DNA of 64,000 bases, from positions 978,658-1,042,657 of the forward strand of contig CAXXPQ010000001.1 of the NCBI GenBank assembly GCA_963668655.2. Direction: 5' to 3'. Positions 57,113-64,000 of this stretch are shown here, in pieces; the stretch's first letter is position 1; each line of letters starts with the position of its first letter. A program made the translations under genes and the position numbers. The notes below the pieces were generated by a model that searched no databases, was not told where the DNA came from, and saw nothing but the letters and a program-made list of their open reading frames with translations. This DNA comes from G963668655 sp963668655 (GTDB lineage: Bacteria; Myxococcota_A; SURF-8).

Positions 57113-59209
57113 TCAGCGATTTTTCAGAATGACCCGGGCGTCCACCACGGTCAGCCCCTTTCCCGCCTCGTGGACGATGACGGGATTCAAATCCAGTTCC
57201 TCCACGTCCTCCACCTCCACCATCAACCGGCTGATCTTCAGAATCAGGTTTTGCAGAGCGTCGCGGTCGGCGGGGGGACGTCCCCGGAAACCGTCCAGCA
57301 ATCGGCTGGCCTTGGTGTCCCGAAGGAGATGCTGGACGTCTTTTTCCGTCAGCGGCGCCACCCGTACGCCCACGTCGTCCACCGCTTCGGCCAGCGTGCC
57401 GCCGAAGCCCGCCAGGACCACCGGCCCGAAGTTGGGATCCCGGCGTCCGCCCACCAGGAATTCCCAGCCCGACGGAGCCATTTTCTGAACGATGGCGCGT
57501 TGCAGGCCGCCGGAGATTTCTTTTTTAAGCAGGGAATCCGTCATGCGGTCCCAGGCGTTTTCCAGATCCTCCGCATCGCGGCAGTTCATCTCCACGCCGC
57601 CCACCTCCGTTTTGTGGCTGGCCTGGTCGTGAACGATCTTCAGCACGACGGGGTAGCCCAGCTTTTCCCCGGCGGCGGCCAGTTCCTCCCGGGAGGAAAC
57701 GGCGACGTGCTTGGCTCGTCGGATGCCGCTGGCTTCCACCAAGTCCAAGGCTTCCTCCAGGGTGGGATTCCGTTTCTCGGCCAATGCCGCGCCCAGAACC
57801 ACCCGAGCGGCCTCGTTGTCCGGCTTCAACGGGCGGGCCTCGAAGGGCCGCCGGTTTTTCAGCGCCAGCCAGGCGTCCCGGCTGTATCCCATGGCCTGTA
57901 CGGCGTGCCAGGGCGAGCGGAACAGGGGAAGCTTGTAATTCTCCCGGATATACTGGCGCTCGTCCCGCTGGGTGAAAAGCACCGTGCTGATGGGCTTGCC
58001 GTATTTTTCCATCAGCGCCGGAATCTGGCTGATGACCATGCGGGCCAGGTCCGAATCGTGTGCTCGGGTATACATGTGGACGAACAGGATTCCGTCCACC
58101 TCATCCAGTTTCAACGTTTCTTCCAGGATGTGGGACAGGACGGGGTGGAAGAAAATCTGCCCCAGGTCCAGGGGATTCTGGAGATGGATGACGCTGTTTT
58201 CGAAATACTGACTGACCGCCTCGAAGAACGACGGCGGGAATTCGGGGAGATCGAAGCCGATTTTCGCGGCGGCGTCGGTGGCCAGGACCGCGTGCCCGCC
58301 CGAGCGGGACAGGATGGCCAGCCGGTTTCCCTTCATCAGCGGCATTTGCAGCTGTTTGGAAACATTGGTCCAGATCAGGGAGTTGGGGACGCGCAGAACC
58401 CCGGCCTGGCGAAAAGCCGCATCCAGGACGCGTTCGTCGCCCGACAAGGCGGCCGAATGCGAGGCGGCGATGGGGTTGGCCATGGGTTGCGTGTTGCTTT
58501 TCAGCACCACGATGGGCTTTTCCAGGCGCGAAACCACGCGCATGAATTCCCGGCCGCGCTCGATCCCTTCGATGTAGGCGGAAATGATCCGGGTGGACTT
58601 GTCCCGGCCCAGGTATTCGATCAGGTCCACTTCGTCGGTGTCCAGCCCGTTGCCGTAGCTGGCGAATTTATTGATGCCCACCAGCTCGCCGGAAAGGTCC
58701 GTGGCGTAGGAGATGCCCACCCCGCCGGACTGGGCCAGCACGGAGATGTCGCCCGGCTGGAGCGGGCAGGAAAATCCGAAGAACGCCGAACAGAGACCGT
58801 TCTTGGTGTTGATGGTTCCGATACAATTGGGGCCGATGAAGCGGATGCCGTACCGTTTGCAGACCTCCAGAAGCCGTTCTTCCACGTCCGAGCCCTTGCC
58901 CTCGAATTCCCGGAAGCCGCCCGATTCAACGATCAGGTTCTTGATGCCCTTTTTCCCGCATTCCTCCGCGATGTCCGGAATCTGGCGCGCCGGAACCAGG
59001 AGAACGGCCAGGTCGATTCCCTCGGGAAGATCCCGGACGGAATCCATGACGGGAAATCCTTCCACCTCTTCTTCCCGGGGGCCCACGGCGTAAATCTTGC
59101 CGGAGAATCGGAACAGCTTCAGGTTGGAAAGGATCCGGCTGGCCAGGTTGGTGATGGACGACGAGACGCCGATCACCGCTACGGAATCCGGGCAGAAGAA
59201 CATCTCCAT
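57113..59209 (-). CDS. NDP-forming acyl-CoA synthetase (acetate-CoA ligase-like)
   Basis: A 698-residue single-chain enzyme of the ADP-forming acetyl-CoA synthetase superfamily, which links acyl-CoA hydrolysis to ATP formation or the reverse. It begins with a CoA-binding Rossmann domain (VAVIGVSSSITNLASRILSNL), followed by the ligase-CoA domain with SVLAQSGGVG and ASHSAALSGDERVLDAAFRQAG (catalytic His in SHSAAL). The ATP-grasp domain is about 470-690 (VVLKIVHDQASHKTEVGGV, FGPVVLAGFGGTLAEAVDDVGVR, ELDLNPVIV). The same overall order occurs in protein acetyltransferase Pat-type proteins, but no GNAT domain is present. Its acyl substrate cannot be read from the sequence. Confidence 0.88.
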   Translation of the reverse strand: MEMFFCPDSVAVIGVSSSITNLASRILSNLKLFRFSGKIYAVGPREEEVEGFPVMDSVRDLPEGIDLAVLLVPARQIPDIAEECGKKGIKNLIVESGGFREFEGKGSDVEERLLEVCKRYGIRFIGPNCIGTINTKNGLCSAFFGFSCPLQPGDISVLAQSGGVGISYATDLSGELVGINKFASYGNGLDTDEVDLIEYLGRDKSTRIISAYIEGIERGREFMRVVSRLEKPIVVLKSNTQPMANPIAASHSAALSGDERVLDAAFRQAGVLRVPNSLIWTNVSKQLQMPLMKGNRLAILSRSGGHAVLATDAAAKIGFDLPEFPPSFFEAVSQYFENSVIHLQNPLDLGQIFFHPVLSHILEETLKLDEVDGILFVHMYTRAHDSDLARMVISQIPALMEKYGKPISTVLFTQRDERQYIRENYKLPLFRSPWHAVQAMGYSRDAWLALKNRRPFEARPLKPDNEAARVVLGAALAEKRNPTLEEALDLVEASGIRRAKHVAVSSREELAAAGEKLGYPVVLKIVHDQASHKTEVGGVEMNCRDAEDLENAWDRMTDSLLKKEISGGLQRAIVQKMAPSGWEFLVGGRRDPNFGPVVLAGFGGTLAEAVDDVGVRVAPLTEKDVQHLLRDTKASRLLDGFRGRPPADRDALQNLILKISRLMVEVEDVEELDLNPVIVHEAGKGLTVVDARVILKNR

Positions 59210-59498
59210 TCAGCACCCCGCCGATTGGGTGGATCGCTCCACCGATTGAAGCCCTTGGGAGGCCCATTCATCCCATTCAAAGATGTAGCCCAGTCCGGGG
59301 CGCTTGTCAACCACCGCTTGCATGCAAAAACGGATTCGGACGGATAGGGTCCGGGAGGAAAAGGGCGATGTCAATCATTCCGGCTTTGTGGATGATTCTT
59401 CGAAAGAAACGATAAAACCTGGACGGAAATGAACGATCTCAAATTGAAAAAGGGCAACACAAATCAGAATGATAACAGTACGTTGTTGAAATCGCCAA

Positions 59499-59518
59499 TG
59501 AATTCAAGTGAATTCAAG
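59499..59518 (+). repeat. Tandem 10-base repeat TGAATTCAAG x2
   Basis: Two perfect copies (59499-59508 and 59509-59518) end 12 bases before the -35 box of the promoter at 59531. The position and period of one helical turn suggest a transcription-factor binding site. Confidence 0.55.
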
Positions 59519-59530
59519 CAGACAAGGTCG

Positions 59531-59559
59531 TTGACAACTTATCAGAAATACACGATAAT
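59531..59559 (+). promoter_or_regulatory. Strong sigma-70 promoter for the giant lipoprotein gene
   Basis: A perfect -35 TTGACA (59531-59536), a 17-base spacer and GATAAT (59554-59559), five of six -10 bases. It lies about 85 bases before the ATG at 59645. Confidence 0.75.
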
Positions 59560-59644
59560 TCATCGATAGAATAATGACGCTATAATTCGATCCAAGTATG
59601 AAGTACTGGAATGATCGCTGTCGTATCTTTCGGAGGATCTCGCA

Positions 59645-62600
59645 ATGAAGGCATATCCGCATCGCATCGGAATCCTGGCGTTTCTCGGCCTGATCCTGCT
59701 GTTGCTTTACAACTGTTCCAGCGATCCCGCCGCCTCGGATCCGGACGGGGACGAAAACACCGGCCCGAGCTGCTCCTCGGATGAGGACTGTCCGGACGGC
59801 CAGCTCTGCTATCACGATACCTGCCTGAATCAGGAGGATCATCCCTGCGCCTCCAGCGGGGAATGCCTCTTCGATACCGAATGCCCGGCGGGAGAACACT
59901 GCACGGACGATTGCCTGTGCGTGCCGTTCGGTGACGGAGACACGGACCCGGACGGCGATGACGAGGCCGGCGATACCGAAGACGGCGACCGGCCGGACAT
60001 CCAGGCCCCGGATTACATCGATTTCGGCGCGGTGTCCATCGGACGCTTCGGGGAAAAGGAACTGAACATCTCCAACGTGGGTTCCGCCGATCTGGAAATC
60101 TACTCCGTGGAATTCGATGGCAGCACCAGTTCGGAATTCGAGTTCGTCAATCCGCCCGCCGATACCCTGATACTGCCGGAAAACGGAATCCACGTCATCA
60201 CCATCCGGTACACGCCCGCCAACGCGGGGACGGATCAGGGACTGGTCAAGATTTTCAGCAACGACCCCGACAACCGCGTGAAAAGCGTGGAATTGAGAAC
60301 GCTCTTCAAGGGTGAAGTGGACATCGACGCCGAACCGTCCAGCCTGTCGTTTCCCGATACGCGGGTGGGCGAGCAGTCCGATCCCGTCTGCACGACCATC
60401 AAGAGCGTTCCGCGCTCGTCCGACGACAACATGGTGCTGGAGATCACGCGCCTGCGCTTCGCAAGCGGAGCGGTGGTGCATTTCGAGATGGTCCATCAGC
60501 CGGAAACGCCGTTTTCGCTTTCCCCGGCGCAAACCATGGATGTCTGCGTGATCTTCCATCCCGGGGACGAAGGAAGCTTCGACGATGCGTTGATCGTGGA
60601 AAACAGCGACCCCGACGAAGGCGATCGGGAATTCCGCATTCCCCTGGCCGGAGACGGCGTGGTACCGCATATTTCGGTTGACCCGAACCCCTTCAATTTC
60701 AATCAGGTCACCGTGGACGCCTCCGTCTCCTTGAACGGTGAAATCAAGAACGTGGGCGGAGCGCCGTTGGTGATCACGTCCATCTCGCTTTCCGGAACGG
60801 GCGCGGCCGCCTTCACGCTCCAGCACGCGGAACCCGATTCCCAGACGGAGGTCTGGACGATCGATCCCGCCGATTCCCTGCCGATTTCGATCACGTTTCT
60901 GCCCACGGCCCAGCAGACCTACAACGCCAACCTGATCGTCCAAAGCAACGACCCCGGCAGCCAGAACACCCAGGTGGCCCTCATCGGCGTGGGCGCATTG
61001 AGTTCCGTCCAGTTCAATCCGAACACCCTGTCTTTTCCGGCCACCCGGGTGGGACTGGACAATCAGGTGGACGTCGAAGTCATCAACAGCGGGCAGCTTT
61101 CCGTCACGCTGACGGGCCTGTCCTTCGGCGATGAAAGCGCCTTTACGGTGCTGAACGATCCCTTCCCGCTGGAACTGGGAACCGCGGACCCGGACAACAA
61201 GGCCACGCTTTCCCTGCTTTTCGCTCCCACGGAGGAGCGTTCCTACGACGTGGACGCGGCGCTCTCCCTGGCGGCGGGAAGCCACACTCCGATTCTCTCC
61301 ATCGAAGCCGACGGAGTGCTCCCCCACCTGGCGCTGGTTCCGGACACGGAAACATTCTATCTGGGAACGGTGCAGATCGGCGACGACAACACGGAGATCC
61401 TGCGCATCGAGAACACGGGCGGCTACGCCTTGGAAGTGACGAACCTGAAGATCTCCTTGGGCAGCAGCCCCGAGTTCAGCCTTTCCACGGCTCGTTCGGA
61501 TCATACCGTGCCTGCGGGCGGGTTTTTGGAAGTCTCCCTGCGTTTCGCTCCCGAGGAAACGTATGGAACGGGCCTGAAGTCCGGCGCTGTGGTTTTCGAT
61601 ACGGACGACGAGGAAAACGAGGAAAACGCGGTGACCCTCACCGGGCGCGCCATTCAGCCGAGATTGCTGATAACCCCCTCGGAGGATTACGATTTCGGCA
61701 ACGTCCAGGGCCTGACCTCTTCCGATCCGGTTCTCTTCCAACTGACCAACTCCGGCGTGGGCGATCTCGTCATCACGGATGTCTCGCTCATCAGCGGCGA
61801 AGGCGTCTTCTCTCTGGCCGCTCTTCCCGATTCCCTGCCCACGCTTGGCGACCAGCAGAGCATGAGTTTCACGGTCACGTTCTCCCCACCCGGTTTCAGC
61901 CCGTATTCCGGGGCCATCGAGATCGCCACCAACGTCTTCGGCCACGAAACTTATCGGATCGACCTGGCGGGAACGGGAAGCGGCTGTCCCACGGGCCAGC
62001 ATCTTTGCGGGGAAATTTGCCTGGACGACCTTTCCGTGGAGCACTGCGGCACGCGCTGCACGCCCTGCGACGAACCGGACAACAGCCGGGCCGTCTGCGA
62101 GGACCGTGACGACAACGGCGTTCCCGAGTGCCATTACGACTGCTACCCCGCCTATTTCGACGACTGCAACGGATCGGCGGTGGACGGCTGCGAGGTCAAC
62201 ACCAATTCCGATATCGCTCACTGCGGGGAATGCTTCGATCCCTGCTCACCGCCCGATAACGCCGACGCCGTATGCTCCGGCGGGGAATGCGCCTTCACCT
62301 GCGAGGACACCTATCACGTCTGCGGAGAGGCCTGCTACGCCGATACCAACTCGCACTACTGCGGCGAATCCTGCGAGGACTGCCATCTGCGACTGGGCGG
62401 CAACGACGCCACCCTCTGCATCAACGACGGCTGCGAGTTCGCCTGCGTCTCGGCGGATTACAAAGACTGCAATTACGATCTGGGGCAGGCCGATGGAAAC
62501 GGCTGCGAGTCCTACGTTGTAGAAGACGAAGAGCATTGCGGCGACTGCGAAACGGACTGCAACGATTACCTGCACGGACGGGACGTGACCGTCTGCGAGA

Positions 62601-64000
62601 GCGGACAGTGCCGATTCGATTGCGAGGATTATTACGACGACTGCAACGCAGACCTGGGAGTTTCCACCGTTTCCGGCAACGGCTGCGAGACGCTGATCTA
62701 CGAGAACGTGGAGCACTGCGGATCCTGCAATGCCAACTGCAACGACAACCTCGTCACCATAAACGACGCCGCCCAGTGCATCGGCTGGAATTGCAGCTAC
62801 TATTGCCTGAACGATCACGACGACTGCAACGGCGATCTGGGCAATCCGCTGGGCAACGGCTGCGAAACGGACCTGCATGCCATCACCGACTGCGGCGAAT
62901 GCGGACTGGACTGCCGCAGCAACCTGAACGGAAACGACACGGCCACCTGCGACAGCGGAGACTGCGATTACGCCTGCACCAGCGACGATTACAAAGACTG
63001 CAACGGCGACCTGGGAGACATGAACGGAAACGGCTGTGAAAGCAATATCACCAACGACCTGCAACATTGCGGCGACTGCACGACCGTCTGTCCCGGTTCC
63101 CCGGCCAACGGCACGGCGGTCTGCCGGAACCGAAGCTGCGATTTCGACTGCAATCCGGGCCACTACAAGACCGGAAGCTATTGCCTGCTCTGCAACGAGG
63201 CCGACCACTGCGGCGCGGCCTGCGCGGCCTGTCCGGGCGGTCTGAACAGCCACGGCGTCTGTAACGGCGGCGGCGGCGACCCATCGGCCTATTCCTGCTC
63301 GACGGAATGTAACGACGACTACCACGACCTGGACGGCGACGGTGTGAACTGTGAGTATCACTGCGTTTACCAGAGCGAGATCGATCCTTACGGAGACGGC
63401 GTGGACAGCAACTGCGACGGAGCCGACGGCCGCCTGGATCGCATCGTCTACGTCGCTCCCGGTTACAACGGCTCCGGCACGCGCACCAGTCCCATGGGCA
63501 GCATCCAGAGCGCCGTCAACAACGTCAGCGCCGGGTGGATGGTCTGGGTCAGCCGGGGCGACTACACGGGAACGGTCACGTTGAAAGACGGCGTACACGT
63601 CCTGGGCGGCTTCGACATGAGCGACGACTGGTCCAAGGGGCCGGGAAACACCACGCGGATCCTGGTGAACGCATCGGAGGCGGGCTCCGGGCGTCGGGTG
63701 GGAATCTACGGCCACGATATCGTCTCCACGACGATCTTCGACGGTTTCACCGTGCAAATCGGTGACAACACCGCCACGGGAGGCAGCAACTACGGCGCGC
63801 ACCTGTCCAATGCCGCCGGACTGACCATCCGGAACTCGGCCTTCGTCGTGGGCGAGGGCGGAAACGGAAGCAACGGATCCGGCGGCGCGACGCCCGCCAC
63901 GACGGGCATCACCGGCGGTGAAGGCGAGGACGGCTGCGACGACGGTCACACCGTGGCCTGCGAAATAGGCGGCTACACCTGCAACCGGCCGGATCGTGGC
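59645..64000 (+). CDS. Giant modular lipoprotein: six choice-of-anchor-D domains, Cys-rich modules, beta-helix (5' part)
   Basis: The frame is open from ATG 59645 to the end of the window (1452 codons so far). A signal peptide ends LYNC (Cys24), then comes a C-x5-DC-x4-LC-x3-TC type motif (CSSDEDCPDGQLCYHDTC) and an Asp-Gly-rich linker (about 99-118). Residues about 120-780 are six tandem immunoglobulin-like ASH/choice-of-anchor-D domains (each opens like YIDFGAVSIG and continues LNISNVGSADLEI). About 782-1230 are eight Cys-rich modules with HCGxC cores, a MopE-like acidic motif (DPYGDGVDSNCDGADG) follows, and a parallel beta-helix begins near 1268. The array suggests a surface adhesin or matrix protein. 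The end is outside the window. Confidence 0.85.
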   Translation, partial: MKAYPHRIGILAFLGLILLLLYNCSSDPAASDPDGDENTGPSCSSDEDCPDGQLCYHDTCLNQEDHPCASSGECLFDTECPAGEHCTDDCLCVPFGDGDTDPDGDDEAGDTEDGDRPDIQAPDYIDFGAVSIGRFGEKELNISNVGSADLEIYSVEFDGSTSSEFEFVNPPADTLILPENGIHVITIRYTPANAGTDQGLVKIFSNDPDNRVKSVELRTLFKGEVDIDAEPSSLSFPDTRVGEQSDPVCTTIKSVPRSSDDNMVLEITRLRFASGAVVHFEMVHQPETPFSLSPAQTMDVCVIFHPGDEGSFDDALIVENSDPDEGDREFRIPLAGDGVVPHISVDPNPFNFNQVTVDASVSLNGEIKNVGGAPLVITSISLSGTGAAAFTLQHAEPDSQTEVWTIDPADSLPISITFLPTAQQTYNANLIVQSNDPGSQNTQVALIGVGALSSVQFNPNTLSFPATRVGLDNQVDVEVINSGQLSVTLTGLSFGDESAFTVLNDPFPLELGTADPDNKATLSLLFAPTEERSYDVDAALSLAAGSHTPILSIEADGVLPHLALVPDTETFYLGTVQIGDDNTEILRIENTGGYALEVTNLKISLGSSPEFSLSTARSDHTVPAGGFLEVSLRFAPEETYGTGLKSGAVVFDTDDEENEENAVTLTGRAIQPRLLITPSEDYDFGNVQGLTSSDPVLFQLTNSGVGDLVITDVSLISGEGVFSLAALPDSLPTLGDQQSMSFTVTFSPPGFSPYSGAIEIATNVFGHETYRIDLAGTGSGCPTGQHLCGEICLDDLSVEHCGTRCTPCDEPDNSRAVCEDRDDNGVPECHYDCYPAYFDDCNGSAVDGCEVNTNSDIAHCGECFDPCSPPDNADAVCSGGECAFTCEDTYHVCGEACYADTNSHYCGESCEDCHLRLGGNDATLCINDGCEFACVSADYKDCNYDLGQADGNGCESYVVEDEEHCGDCETDCNDYLHGRDVTVCESGQCRFDCEDYYDDCNADLGVSTVSGNGCETLIYENVEHCGSCNANCNDNLVTINDAAQCIGWNCSYYCLNDHDDCNGDLGNPLGNGCETDLHAITDCGECGLDCRSNLNGNDTATCDSGDCDYACTSDDYKDCNGDLGDMNGNGCESNITNDLQHCGDCTTVCPGSPANGTAVCRNRSCDFDCNPGHYKTGSYCLLCNEADHCGAACAACPGGLNSHGVCNGGGGDPSAYSCSTECNDDYHDLDGDGVNCEYHCVYQSEIDPYGDGVDSNCDGADGRLDRIVYVAPGYNGSGTRTSPMGSIQSAVNNVSAGWMVWVSRGDYTGTVTLKDGVHVLGGFDMSDDWSKGPGNTTRILVNASEAGSGRRVGIYGHDIVSTTIFDGFTVQIGDNTATGGSNYGAHLSNAAGLTIRNSAFVVGEGGNGSNGSGGATPATTGITGGEGEDGCDDGHTVACEIGGYTCNRPDRG

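Larger units (their letters stand above)
59210..59644. other. 435-base intergenic region upstream of the giant lipoprotein gene
   Basis: No gene is seen. The right half is distinctly AT-rich compared with the rest of the window and holds the promoter at 59531-59559, the tandem TGAATTCAAG repeat at 59499-59518 and the Shine-Dalgarno GGAGGA before the ATG at 59645. Confidence 0.6.

Noticed and set aside
54425..59347. A 1640-codon open frame on the + strand
   Set aside because: It runs antisense through the TPR, intergenic and acyl-CoA synthetase genes; its translation is low-complexity and His/Val/Gln-rich, typical of shadow frames in GC-rich DNA.
62000..63400. Possible CRISPR-like or satellite DNA repeats
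   Set aside because: The periodicity is at protein level (Cys modules of differing length and codons), not of identical DNA units.
1..64000. tRNA, rRNA, IS elements, integrases, CRISPR or phage genes
   Set aside because: I looked in the intergenic gaps and protein products and found no cloverleaf-like sequence, transposase, integrase or repeat-spacer array.

Overview
The window is GC-rich, gene-dense bacterial DNA from a Gram-negative, swimming organism. It encodes flagellar P- and L-ring proteins, several lipoproteins with type II signal peptides and Asp-rich linkers, PilZ proteins of the Myxococcus-like short type, and a very large lipoprotein built from tandem immunoglobulin-like modules, Cys-rich modules and a beta-helix. 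Together these suggest a deltaproteobacterial-grade lineage (Desulfobacterota, Myxococcota or a related phylum). No rRNA, tRNA or single-copy taxonomic marker is present to settle this, and I saw no phage, IS element or CRISPR array.

Region 1 (1-12.8 kb, + strand) is a flagellar block: flgG (3' end), flgA, flgH, flgI, flgJ (fused to an M23 peptidase), flgM, flgN, flgK, flgL. It is followed by a PilZ protein, csrA, fliW, a glycosyltransferase/TPR protein, a zinc-ribbon protein and two short PilZ proteins. The logic is rod and ring assembly, then sigma-28 and hook-filament junction control (FlgM, FlgN), then post-transcriptional flagellin control (CsrA-FliW), probable flagellin glycosylation and c-di-GMP sensing. 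csrA carries an apparent one-base deletion.

Region 2 (12.8-14.2 kb, +) holds a tiny membrane protein gene that appears to read an in-frame TGA as selenocysteine, with a SECIS-like hairpin directly downstream, followed by a 3-hydroxybutyryl-CoA dehydrogenase gene.

Region 3 (14.3-27.8 kb, - strand) is one long apparent operon read from thyX through a PurS-PurL fusion, purQ, purN, a zinc-ribbon/AAA/TPR protein, nagZ, a DUF4175 coiled-coil membrane protein and a gluzincin peptidase. Several neighbours overlap by four bases.

Region 4 (27.9-31.3 kb, -) has two Asp-rich lipoproteins and an NAD-dependent epimerase. Region 5 (31.9-38.2 kb, +) has an ABC-F ATPase, a glyoxalase-II-like hydrolase, a Lon-N domain protein, def, fmt and rsmB. 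A cyclic-nucleotide-binding protein lies divergently upstream of nuoE.

Region 6 (39.7-49.3 kb, +) is a partial complex I operon, nuoEFG-JKLMN. It lacks nuoABCD and nuoHI and has a short NuoG. Region 7 (49.4-59.2 kb) contains two lipoproteins, a degenerate kinase/receiver protein whose phospho-acceptor Asp is Glu, an RlmK-like methyltransferase, a 985-residue TPR membrane protein and an NDP-forming acyl-CoA synthetase. The window ends inside the giant lipoprotein gene (59645 onward).

The most notable items are the candidate selenoprotein, the csrA frameshift, the degenerate kinase/receiver, the split nuo operon, the giant lipoprotein and several unexplained palindromic intergenic structures.
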